DNA from: an uncultured Alistipes sp.
GTDB lineage: Bacteria > Bacteroidota > Bacteroidia > Bacteroidales > Rikenellaceae
Length of the DNA stretch: 64,000 nt
Assembly: GCA_947367255.1 (NCBI GenBank)
Contig: CANBCZ010000005.1
Location: forward strand, 1 to 64,000
Direction: 5' to 3'
Position 1 is the first letter of the stretch. Every line of letters begins with the position of its first letter. Both the position numbers and the translations under genes were made by a program. Below the pieces are notes generated by a model. It had not been told where the DNA came from and did not search any database. It saw only the letters and a list, made by a program, of their open reading frames with translations. This document shows, in pieces, positions 26,327 to 33,831 of the stretch.

Positions 26327-26334
26327 CAAAAATA
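26327..26334 (-). promoter_or_regulatory. -7 box for the TauE-uvrA unit
   Basis: The minus strand reads TATTTTTG, with a TTG 20 bp upstream of it. Confidence 0.55.
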
Positions 26335-26366
26335 GCAAATATTTCGGAAAATTACAATGTTTTGCC

Positions 26367-26374
26367 TATTTTTG
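26367..26374 (+). promoter_or_regulatory. -7 box for the CvfB-like gene
   Basis: TATTTTTG lies 24 bp before the ATG at 26399. The open frame upstream of that ATG spans this box, which supports the later start. Confidence 0.5.
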
Positions 26375-26398
26375 CACCAAAATAAGTATCACGCAATT

Positions 26399-27235
26399 AT
26401 GAAAGTTGGCGAAATTCAGACACTTACCGTAAACCGTCTTTCGGACTACGGACTCTACCTTGCAGACGAAGAGGGCAACGAGGCGTTGCTCCCTAACAGA
26501 TATGTATCTCTGTCGCAGAAGGTTGGCGACAGCGTCGAGGTATTTATCTACCACGACTCCGAGGATCGTATCACAGCTACTACAGACACCCCGACAATTA
26601 CAGCCGGCAAGGTGGCGTGGATGAAGGTTGTGGACAAGAATATCCACGGCGCATTCCTCGATTGGGGTATTGCCGGCAAGGATCTCTTTCTGCCAAACCG
26701 CAACCAGCAGGGTGGCATAGTTATTGGCAACCACTACCCTATCTATATGTATGTGGACGACATTACAGGTCGTTGCGTGGCGACAAACAAGCTCCGCAGT
26801 TTTGTCAATAACGACGATATTGTAACCGTAGCAAAGGGTCAGCAGGTAGATGTTCTGGTAGTATCCGAGAGTCCTATCGGCTATCGTGTGATTGTCGAGA
26901 ACCGCCACTGGGGTATGCTCTACAAGAACCAGATTTTCCGCCCGCTCTCACTCGGCGAGCGCACCACTGCATATGTTGTAAAGGTTACCGAGGAGCGCAG
27001 AATAGACCTCTCGCTTCAGCGTCGCGGATATACTCAGGTTAAGGATAGTGCCGAGCAGCTCTACGATGCCATAGTAGCCGCAGGAGGCGAACTTCCACTG
27101 TGCGACAACAGCACCCCTGAGCAGATTCAGCAGGCACTGCAGATGAGCAAGAAGCTCTTCAAGCGCTCACTGGGTGTACTGATGAGCCACAACCGCGTGG
27201 TAGTAACCGATAAAGGTATTAAAATCGCAAAATAA
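26399..27235 (+). CDS. CvfB-like S1-domain RNA-binding protein
   Basis: A 278-aa cytoplasmic protein resembling CvfB, which has several S1/OB-fold domains and a C-terminal winged helix. Residues 5-60 (LTVNRLSDYGLYLADEEGNEALLPNRYV), 65-130 (AWMKVVDKNIHGAFLDWGIAGKDLFLPNRNQ) and 145-210 form S1-like repeats. The C-terminal part from about 225 (MSKKLFKRSLGVLMSHNRVVVTDKGIKI) fits the winged helix. It probably binds mRNA or ribosomes. It overlaps the methyltransferase gene by 1 nt (TAATG), so the two are co-translated. Confidence 0.82.
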   Translation: MKVGEIQTLTVNRLSDYGLYLADEEGNEALLPNRYVSLSQKVGDSVEVFIYHDSEDRITATTDTPTITAGKVAWMKVVDKNIHGAFLDWGIAGKDLFLPNRNQQGGIVIGNHYPIYMYVDDITGRCVATNKLRSFVNNDDIVTVAKGQQVDVLVVSESPIGYRVIVENRHWGMLYKNQIFRPLSLGERTTAYVVKVTEERRIDLSLQRRGYTQVKDSAEQLYDAIVAAGGELPLCDNSTPEQIQQALQMSKKLFKRSLGVLMSHNRVVVTDKGIKIAK

Positions 27236-27999
27236 TGGCAACCGTAACCACTGCCGAGAGAGTTTCACGCGAGGCGTCTGATAACTTCGTCTTCCAGCGT
27301 TCGGTGCTTGCGTACCACTATGCCGCAGAGATTATCGGCGGCGATGTGCTCGAGATTGGCACCGGAACGGGATATGGAGTAGATATTCTCGCGCCAAAGT
27401 GCAAGAGATTTATCACTATCGATAAGTTTCTCGACCCCCCTGTGCCTACAGCCGAGAATGTGGAGCAGCGCCAGATGGTCGTGCCCCCGATTGGCTTTGA
27501 GAGTGGCAGTTTCGACTTTGTTGTCTGCTTTCAGGTTATAGAGCATATCAAAGATGATATGCAGTTTGTCCGCGAGGTGGCTCGCGTACTGCGTCCGGGT
27601 GGTAAGTTTATCGTCTCGACGCCAAATGCACCGATGTCACTCACTCGTAACCCTTGGCATGTGAGGGAGTATACAGCAGAGGAGCTGCAAAACCTGCTCA
27701 GCATAAGTTTCAGCAGCGTGATGATAAATGGCGTTGTCGGCAACGAAAAGGTTATGGAGTACTACGAGAAGAACCGTCAGGGCGTGGAGCGCATCACACG
27801 CTTCGATATCCTCGACCTGCAACACCGCCTGCCACGACAGCTACTGCAGGTGCCGTACGATATCCTCAACCGCATCAATCGCCGCCGACTGCTCAAGAAA
27901 AATACCGAGCTGACAACATCTATCGAGATGACCGACTACTCAGTCAGCAATGCAACCGAAAAGAGTTTCGATCTGCTGTTTGTAGCAGAGAAGAGATAA
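27235..27999 (+). CDS. class I SAM-dependent methyltransferase
   Basis: A 254-aa methyltransferase with motif I VLEIGTGTGYGVDIL (residues about 38-52), an acidic end of strand 2 (ITIDK), motif SFDFVVCFQVIEHIKDDMQFVREVARVLRPGGKFIVSTPN, and a C-terminal helical region. The pattern is that of the Methyltransf_11/23 group acting on small molecules or lipids. The acceptor is not evident. Translation is coupled to the upstream CvfB-like gene. It ends at a hairpin terminator near element B. Confidence 0.82.
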   Translation: MATVTTAERVSREASDNFVFQRSVLAYHYAAEIIGGDVLEIGTGTGYGVDILAPKCKRFITIDKFLDPPVPTAENVEQRQMVVPPIGFESGSFDFVVCFQVIEHIKDDMQFVREVARVLRPGGKFIVSTPNAPMSLTRNPWHVREYTAEELQNLLSISFSSVMINGVVGNEKVMEYYEKNRQGVERITRFDILDLQHRLPRQLLQVPYDILNRINRRRLLKKNTELTTSIEMTDYSVSNATEKSFDLLFVAEKR

Positions 28000-28001
28000 T
28001 G

Positions 28002-28040
28002 CCTTTGGCTATTGGCTATTGACTATTAGCCTTGTAGAGG
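28002..28040 (+). repeat. GGCTATTGGCTATT / TTAGCCTTATAG module, copy B
   Basis: CCTTTGGCTATTGGCTATT leads into ACTATTAGCCTTGTAGAGG and then a TATCCGC hairpin. Related stretches precede elements A (21134-21162), C (32049-32090) and F (57571-57630). Confidence 0.6.
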
Positions 28041-28065
28041 TATCCGCCGCTGGCGGATATTTTTA
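28041..28065 (+). terminator. terminator of the methyltransferase operon
   Basis: TATCCGCC pairs with GGCGGATA around a 3-nt loop and is followed by a T run. It closes the recurring module at 28002-28065. Confidence 0.8.
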
Positions 28066-28118
28066 TTTTGTACTCCGCTATCTCTTTGCACACATTTGTC
28101 GCCCCATTAAAGATACGC

Positions 28119-28250
28119 AATTTTGGCGTGATAGCGGGGCAGATACTCCGCTCGGCAAAAAATCCCGGCGATGGATAGTACTAAAACGTACAGCCATTGC
28201 CGGGATATTTTTGTTAGCGGAGATAGGTGCCCCGCTATCACGCCAAAATT
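28119..28250. repeat. long-hairpin element B (perfect 22-bp arms)
   Basis: A 132-bp element. Arms 28119-28140 and 28229-28250 are perfect 22-bp inverted repeats starting AATTTTGGCGTGATAG. The right arm includes two bases of the stop codon of the peptide transporter gene. Inner stems are CTCCGCT/AGCGGAG and AATCCCGGCGATGG/CCATTGCCGGGAT. The tip is GTAC-TAAAAC-GTAC at 28178-28191. Confidence 0.88.
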
Positions 28251-29769
28251 ATTCGGTTGCGGACTCCAATCGCTTCATCATCACAAACATAAAGAGTGCT
28301 GACAGCAGACAGAGAACGATAAATACAGACCAAACAACAGTCAGTGAGATACCGCCCCAGAGGAAACCGCCGACAGATACGAGCCAGTTACCGATTGCAG
28401 TTGCAACGAACCAACCACCCATCATCAGACCCTTATACTTTGGAGGAGCTACCTTAGACACGAATGAGATACCCATTGGTGAGAGGAGCAACTCTGCGAA
28501 TGTAAGCACGAGGTAGGTCGAGATAAGCCAGTTTGGAGATACGAAGGTAGCAGCATCACCTGCAGCAGCCTGTGCATCAGGAGTAAGCAGACCTACAGAT
28601 GCAAATGCCATAACAGCGAAACCTACAGCTGCAACGAGCATACCGTAAGCGATCTTACGAGGTGCTGAAGGCTCCTTACCGCGCTTTGCAAGCGAACCGA
28701 AGATAGCAAGGCTGACAGGGGTCAGAGCAACTACATAGAATGGGTTGAACTGCTGGAAGATAGGTGCGCTAACAGCTACTGAACCAGATACGTTGAGTGC
28801 CTTATAAACGAGCACTGCTACAACTGCTACAAGTACGCCTGCAGATACTAACTTACCCTTCTTGCTCTCGCTCTGGAATACAGAGAAACCTGCATATACG
28901 CCAATGATAACAAGAACGAGGTTCCATACATTGAAGAGCAGACTCAGGATACCCTCAGAGCTTCTTGCTGTAAACTCTGCGGCGAAGTATGTAAGTGTAA
29001 GACCGTTCTGGTGGAACGCCATCCAGAAGAAGATTACAACGGCAAATACGAGGCAGAGAGCCACAACGCGCTGCTTAGTCTCAGCAGGAGAGAGCTCCTC
29101 TACCGGAGCAGCTGTAGCCTCACCCTTCTTTGCATTACCACCCTCAACATGACGGAATGTAGGGCGGAAGATGTAGTAGATTGCAATTGAGAGGATGAGT
29201 GATGCGCAAGCCACAGCAAAAGAGAAGTGGTAAGCATCATTTCCCGAATAACCGAGGCTAACCTCTGCCCACTCCTTGATACGAACGGCTGCAGTAGGTG
29301 CAAACAGAGCACCGATATTGATAGCCATATAGAAGAGTGAGAAGCCCGAGTCACGCTTTGCAGCGTACTGTGGGTCGTTATAGAGGTCACCAACCATTAC
29401 CTGCAGGTTACCCTTGAACAGACCTGTACCGAGGCTGATAAAGAGCAGCGCTGCGAGCATTGCAAGCATTGCGAATGTATCGCCACCGAGTGGCAACGAG
29501 AGGAGCAGATAACCTGCAAACATAACGGTAATACCGATTGTTACCATCTTACCGAAGCCGAACTTATCTGCCATAATACCACCTACGAGCGGCATAAGGT
29601 AGACAAGACCGAGGAAAGTTGAGTAGATAGCGCCCGCTACACCTGCATCAAGACCGAAGTTTGCACGAAGGAAGAGTGCAAAGACCGCCAACATTGTGTA
29701 GTAACCGAAACGCTCGCCGGTGTTAGCCAGCGCAAGGGCATAGAGTCCTTTTGGATGTCCTTTGAACAT
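28249..29769 (-). CDS. POT-family proton-dependent peptide transporter
   Basis: A 506-aa inner-membrane symporter for di/tripeptides (PTR2/POT, MFS superfamily). The hallmark ExxER(F/Y)xYY is present as ANTGERFGYYTM at residues 16-27. GLFKGNLQVMVGDLY and the signature FSLFYMAINIGALFAP follow. It has about 14 hydrophobic helices, matching bacterial DtpT-like proteins. It has its own -7 box at 29812-29819. The stop codon lies inside the outer arm of hairpin element B. Confidence 0.9.
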   Translation of the reverse strand: MFKGHPKGLYALALANTGERFGYYTMLAVFALFLRANFGLDAGVAGAIYSTFLGLVYLMPLVGGIMADKFGFGKMVTIGITVMFAGYLLLSLPLGGDTFAMLAMLAALLFISLGTGLFKGNLQVMVGDLYNDPQYAAKRDSGFSLFYMAINIGALFAPTAAVRIKEWAEVSLGYSGNDAYHFSFAVACASLILSIAIYYIFRPTFRHVEGGNAKKGEATAAPVEELSPAETKQRVVALCLVFAVVIFFWMAFHQNGLTLTYFAAEFTARSSEGILSLLFNVWNLVLVIIGVYAGFSVFQSESKKGKLVSAGVLVAVVAVLVYKALNVSGSVAVSAPIFQQFNPFYVVALTPVSLAIFGSLAKRGKEPSAPRKIAYGMLVAAVGFAVMAFASVGLLTPDAQAAAGDAATFVSPNWLISTYLVLTFAELLLSPMGISFVSKVAPPKYKGLMMGGWFVATAIGNWLVSVGGFLWGGISLTVVWSVFIVLCLLSALFMFVMMKRLESATE

Positions 29770-29811
29770 AAAGTTTATAGTTTTTAGTTAATAAAATTGC
29801 AAAACTGCTTT

Positions 29812-29819
29812 CAAAGATA
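29812..29819 (-). promoter_or_regulatory. -7 box for the peptide transporter gene
   Basis: The minus strand reads TATCTTTG, 42 bp before the start codon. Confidence 0.6.
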
Positions 29820-29855
29820 ACTCATTTATTTGAAATTGCAAAATTTGAAACTCTC

Positions 29856-30854
29856 TTAGAGAGTTTTCTGCTCGTATCTATCCAACGCCTCTGCCATAAG
29901 AGCACGACCCAGCTCGGCAATCTCGGCAGCCTTGGCATAGTCGGCAATATCTCCATAGGCATCAAACGGCATACGGACAAGCACATCGGGCGGATAGTTA
30001 CTAAGCATCATCTCGGTCTGATGGTGGTTCATAATACTGAACGAGCGGTCGATGATGCTCATATATGTATCGCCAAAATCGACATCCGAGCGGTTATCTG
30101 CCACCTTACGGAACTCGCGCACGCGACCAACGAGTTCAAGGGCTCGCGAGCCCGCTGTCTGCAGGCGGTCAAGCATACCGACATCCTTTTGGCTCTTGAA
30201 GTCGGCAATAATATCGGCAGCCTGCTCTCGGGTCTGCTGGTAGAACGCCCTCTCCGCCGACTGCTCGACAGCCTCGCGCAGCAGAGTGGCACGCAGAGCC
30301 GCCGGCTCCATATAGTTGGTATCAAATGCCACAAGAATATCATCTTCACTGCGCTCTACGCGGTTGCTCGGCAAGCAGTTTACCATACAGCCGTCAATGA
30401 GCATACTCATTCCATATTGCACAGGTCGAAAGAGTGTCGGTATAGAGATAGATGCACGAACGGCATCAAAGAGTTTTCCGCTTCTAAAGACCACCTCCTC
30501 GCCGGTACAGAGGTCTGTAGCCACCGCGCGATATGGAATTTCAAGATTTTCGATATCCACATCGGGAACAACGCTCTTAATCGCCTCGATAATCTTATCG
30601 CCCTTAACAAAGTGGTTCTTGCTCAGCGACAGATCCATCAACGAGAAGACACTCCAGCCATTCAGCGAGGTTATCCACTCCTTAAACTCAGTAAGCTTTC
30701 CCGCGGCGAATACTCCTCCGACAAGCGAGCCCATAGATGTTCCTGCGACAGAGCGGATATTATACCCGCGCGAAAGTAGCTCCTCTATTGCGCCAATATA
30801 GGCGATACCCCTCGGTCCGCCACTCGAGAGGACAAGTGCAACATCTTTTTTCAT
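29856..30854 (-). CDS. patatin-like phospholipase family protein
   Basis: A 332-aa serine hydrolase of the patatin/RssA type. The oxyanion-hole motif SSGGPRGIAYIGAIEEL is at residues about 10-26, the nucleophile elbow GTSMG at about 39-43 and the catalytic Asp in MLIDGCMVNCLPSN (DG-x form). An N-terminal signal peptide is absent, so it is probably cytoplasmic and acts on membrane lipids. The C-terminal third is helical with no recognised domain. I chose the ATG at 30854; an in-frame TTG 9 nt upstream is possible. Its promoter is divergent from the TspO-SOD gene. Confidence 0.85.
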   Translation of the reverse strand: MKKDVALVLSSGGPRGIAYIGAIEELLSRGYNIRSVAGTSMGSLVGGVFAAGKLTEFKEWITSLNGWSVFSLMDLSLSKNHFVKGDKIIEAIKSVVPDVDIENLEIPYRAVATDLCTGEEVVFRSGKLFDAVRASISIPTLFRPVQYGMSMLIDGCMVNCLPSNRVERSEDDILVAFDTNYMEPAALRATLLREAVEQSAERAFYQQTREQAADIIADFKSQKDVGMLDRLQTAGSRALELVGRVREFRKVADNRSDVDFGDTYMSIIDRSFSIMNHHQTEMMLSNYPPDVLVRMPFDAYGDIADYAKAAEIAELGRALMAEALDRYEQKTL

Positions 30855-30877
30855 AGACGCCAATACAATTAGTTATA

Positions 30878-30885
30878 CAAAATTA
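30878..30885 (-). promoter_or_regulatory. -7 box for the patatin gene
   Basis: The minus strand reads TAATTTTG, 23 bp before the ATG at 30854. Confidence 0.5.
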
Positions 30886-30952
30886 ACGAAATTTATTTGA
30901 CAAAGCAAAAAGCGGGGCACCCTATTTGCTTGTCGTATCGAAAAAATATGTT

Positions 30953-32050
30953 ATGAAAAAAGTTCTTGCCTACACCATTCCCGTACTGCTCTGCCTTGCC
31001 GTCGGAGCAATCAGCTCCTACATACAGACCCCGGCACTGAGGTCGTGGTACCCGACACTCGCAAAGTCGCCACTCACACCTCCGGATATAGTCTTCCCGA
31101 TAGTCTGGACAATACTATACATAATGATCGGTATCAGCATCGGTCGGCTGATTGTCGTTGGAGATATGTCGATTGTCAGGTTGTGGATATTTCAACTCTT
31201 AGTCAATTTCCTCTGGAGCATAGGTTTCTTTGCGCTACGCTCGCCGATTTTGGGACTTATAACCATTCTTATCCTCGATGTGCTGGTCTTTGCATATACA
31301 CTCTCGGCATTCAGCAGCGACAAGATAGCGGGCTGGCTATTTGTGCCATATATGTTATGGCTGTTATTTGCCACCTACCTGACTGGATATGTATACCTCA
31401 ATAACAGACCTAACACCACCCTGCGCGCAGCAAATGTAACAAATACCACTATAACTATGCACCACAACCACTACGATATGCCGGCACTGCCCTACCCTGC
31501 CGACGCGCTCGAACCGATTATCAGCAAGGAGGCTATAGACTACCACTACGGTAAACACTTGCGGGGCTATGTAGATAATCTCAACCGACTTATCGTCGGC
31601 ACGCCATACGAGGGTATGGCTATAGATGATGTGGTGAAAAATACCAACGGAGCGCTGTTCAACAATGCTGCGCAGGTAGTGAACCACGACCTGTTTTTCA
31701 ACTGTATGACCCCGTATATGACCGAAATATCGCCAAGACTGCAGAGGGCTATTGTTCGCGACTTCGGCAGCTTCGAGCAGTTTAAGAAGGAGTTTACTGC
31801 TGCCGCAACAACACTCTTCGGTTCGGGCTGGGTATGGCTTGTGGAGGACAAAGAGGGAAAGCTCAGTATCGTCACCACCCCAAATGCCGATACGCCCCTG
31901 CTACAGGAGCTCAATCCGCTCCTTGTGCTCGATGTGTGGGAACACGCCTACTACATCGACTACCGCACATCGACTACCGCAACCGCCGCGCCGACTTTAT
32001 CCGTCAATGGTGGGATATTGTCGATTGGAAAAAGGTGGACGAGAGATTGA
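30953..32050 (+). CDS. TspO/MBR protein fused to Fe/Mn superoxide dismutase, C-terminus frameshifted
   Basis: One 365-aa frame joins two usually separate proteins. Residues 1-150 are a five-helix TspO/MBR tryptophan-rich sensory protein (WYPTLAKSPLTPPDIVFPIVWTILY). After a linker of about 18 residues, residues about 169-338 are an iron/manganese superoxide dismutase. Its four metal ligands are visible: His in YHYGKH, His in VVNHDLFF, Asp and His in DVWEHAYYIDY. A 14-bp tandem duplication at 31953-31980 then shifts the frame, replacing the last SOD helix with 27 unrelated residues. Without the duplication the frame would read ...NRRADFIRQWWDIVDW and end at 32058. The SOD part has its own possible start at 31457. 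Domain calls are firm; whether the fusion is made as one protein is not known. Confidence 0.85.
   Translation: MKKVLAYTIPVLLCLAVGAISSYIQTPALRSWYPTLAKSPLTPPDIVFPIVWTILYIMIGISIGRLIVVGDMSIVRLWIFQLLVNFLWSIGFFALRSPILGLITILILDVLVFAYTLSAFSSDKIAGWLFVPYMLWLLFATYLTGYVYLNNRPNTTLRAANVTNTTITMHHNHYDMPALPYPADALEPIISKEAIDYHYGKHLRGYVDNLNRLIVGTPYEGMAIDDVVKNTNGALFNNAAQVVNHDLFFNCMTPYMTEISPRLQRAIVRDFGSFEQFKKEFTAAATTLFGSGWVWLVEDKEGKLSIVTTPNADTPLLQELNPLLVLDVWEHAYYIDYRTSTTATAAPTLSVNGGILSIGKRWTRD
31953..31980 (+). repeat. 14-bp tandem duplication causing a frameshift
   Basis: ACATCGACTACCGC occurs twice in direct succession (31953-31966 and 31967-31980) inside the superoxide dismutase domain. Fourteen bases is not a multiple of three, so the second copy shifts the frame; removing it restores a standard SOD C-terminus. 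Confidence 0.92.
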
Positions 32051-32090
32051 GCCATTAGCCTTATAGCGGTATCCGCAGGGCGGATAATTT
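32049..32090 (+). terminator. hairpin terminator / module copy C after the TspO-SOD gene
   Basis: TTAGCCTTATAGCGG is followed by TATCCGC (32070-32076) pairing with GCGGATA (32080-32086), loop AGG, then ATTT. It is the same module found near elements B and F. The T run is short, so termination strength is uncertain. Confidence 0.6.
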
Positions 32091-32100
32091 GCACACCGTT

Positions 32101-32228
32101 TCCTCTGTCGTCAAAAGGCGGTAGTAGGCGTGCATCGCGCAAAAAGCCCGACGATGGATAGTACTTAATCGTACAGCCATTGTCGGGCTTTTAGAGATGT
32201 ACGGCTAATGCCGTATTTTCACAACAAA
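32101..32228. repeat. long-hairpin element C
   Basis: An element of about 128 bp. The outer arms (left TCTGTCGTCAAAA, right TTTTCACAACAAA) pair imperfectly. The middle stem AAAAGCCCGACGATGG pairs with CCATTGTCGGGCTTTT (one wobble). The tip is GTAC-TTAATC-GTAC at 32161-32174. It ends directly at the stop codon of the OPA-type transporter gene (32229). Confidence 0.82.
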
Positions 32229-33671
32229 TTACTCGTCGTAACCGTTAGCCGGCGCATTCCACATAGTCAGCAGCGTAACCACACCAAGCATTGACATAAT
32301 GAGAATGGTCAGATATGCGCCATTCCAGCCATAGTGCTGAGCGACATAACCGAAGCCGACACCCGAGATAAGTGTAGAGGCGTAGCCGAAGATACCCAAA
32401 ATACCGTTTGCGGTAGCTGCAGCGCGGTTTGTAGCCTGATTTGCAGCAGAGATACCGAGCAGAGCCTGCGGACCATAGACAAAGAATCCGATAAGGGTAA
32501 ACGGCAGAATCTGAATCCACCAAGCAGAGCCCTCAGGGATAGCCCAGAATACGGCAACGCTGAGTGCAGCACCAACCATACAGAGTACGCAGGTGCGGTG
32601 AGCCTTACTATTGAAGTACTTATCTGTCAGCCAACCCCAGAAGACCATACCGATATTACCGCCGATAAACTCGAAGACGATACAGAGGGTTGTTGCCATA
32701 GCGAGTGTCAGACCCTTAGACTCGGTGAGCATTGTAGGACCCCAATCCAGAGCTGCAAAGCGGACAACATATACGAAGAAGTTGGTAAGACCCAGAGTCC
32801 AGATGAATCGGTTACCGAACACCTTACGACGTACAAATGCGTTATACTCAGCCTTCTCAGACTCGCTCTGAACGCCCTTATTTTTCTTCTCGACAACCTC
32901 AGCAAGACCCACCTCTGATGGAGAGTTCTTAATGAGGGTGATAATTCCGAGAGAGCCCAGCAGAGCAAATGCAGCAGGGATAAGGAAGCAGAGACGCCAA
33001 GCGCCGAAGTGCTGCGAGAAGTTCAAAATCTCCTCAAAAGATGCATCGGCACCCAAGTTGGCAGTGATAGTCTGAACAACCTCTGTATTTGCGCTCATAT
33101 CCAGACCCAGATGCGGCATAATGACCCAACCGCAAAGACCGAACACAAGACCTGCACCGATAGAGTGCGACATATTCCATACAGACATCTTTGTAGCAAG
33201 CTGGTCAGGGTGAATCCACTGTGTCAAAATCTTTGTGAACGGAGGCACACCCATACCCTGCAGGTAGCCGTTGATGACCCAAACGATACCCATGCAGTAG
33301 ATAAGCACCGATGAGAATGTGAGTGTAGTACCCATCTTTGCCGCCAGAACGACAATCCAGTTGGCGATAAAGTCACTTGTACCGAAGATAATATTTGCCA
33401 CAGCACAGAGCAGCAGACCTACCGATGCAACCACCTTTGCGCTACCACGGTCCGAAACAATACCGTTTACAAAACGAGAAAGACCGTAGATAACACCGTG
33501 CAGTGTAAGGAACAGACCCAGCGATACCTTCGAGATACCGAACTCGGCTGTAAGACCCGGCATAGCGATAGAGAAGTTCTTACGAACGAAGTAGAACAGC
33601 GCGTAGCCAATCATTGTATAGATAATGGTACGCAACTGCCAATTGTTAAATGAGCGAGTTGAAGTATTCAT
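32229..33671 (-). CDS. OPA-family organophosphate:phosphate antiporter (GlpT/UhpC-like MFS)
   Basis: A 480-aa MFS transporter with 12 predicted helices. The N-terminus YALFYFVRKNFSIAMPGL carries the OPA signature with Arg and Lys after helix 1, as in GlpT and UhpT, and GMGVPPFTKILTQWI and WNMSHSIGAGL match conserved blocks. These carriers exchange glycerol-3-phosphate or hexose phosphates for Pi. It is the last gene of an araD-egsA-transporter operon, separated from egsA by hairpin H. A glycerol-phosphate or pentose-phosphate ester is therefore a reasonable substrate guess, but only inferred. Confidence 0.85.
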   Translation of the reverse strand: MNTSTRSFNNWQLRTIIYTMIGYALFYFVRKNFSIAMPGLTAEFGISKVSLGLFLTLHGVIYGLSRFVNGIVSDRGSAKVVASVGLLLCAVANIIFGTSDFIANWIVVLAAKMGTTLTFSSVLIYCMGIVWVINGYLQGMGVPPFTKILTQWIHPDQLATKMSVWNMSHSIGAGLVFGLCGWVIMPHLGLDMSANTEVVQTITANLGADASFEEILNFSQHFGAWRLCFLIPAAFALLGSLGIITLIKNSPSEVGLAEVVEKKNKGVQSESEKAEYNAFVRRKVFGNRFIWTLGLTNFFVYVVRFAALDWGPTMLTESKGLTLAMATTLCIVFEFIGGNIGMVFWGWLTDKYFNSKAHRTCVLCMVGAALSVAVFWAIPEGSAWWIQILPFTLIGFFVYGPQALLGISAANQATNRAAATANGILGIFGYASTLISGVGFGYVAQHYGWNGAYLTILIMSMLGVVTLLTMWNAPANGYDE

Positions 33672-33702
33672 TTTTTTAGGTTTAGGTTTTTATACAAATA
33701 CC

Positions 33703-33824
33703 GAAAGTTGTATAATAAGAGGCATTTTTAGGCTTGCGAGCCCGAGAAACCGCAGTTTACTAAAGCGTAAATGAGGATTTCGAGGGCGAGCATAACGACA
33801 AAAGACCCTTATTATACAACTTTC
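33703..33824. repeat. long-hairpin element H (different sequence, same design)
   Basis: A 122-bp inverted repeat with perfect 17-bp arms starting GAAAGTTGTATAATAAG (33703-33719 and 33808-33824). An imperfect middle stem follows (TTGCGAGCCCGAG with CGAGGGCGAGCA). The tip is GTTTAC-TAAAGC-GTAAAT (33755-33772). It ends 7 nt before the stop codon of the egsA gene and lies within the araD-egsA-transporter operon. Confidence 0.85.
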
Positions 33825-33831
33825 TTACTAT

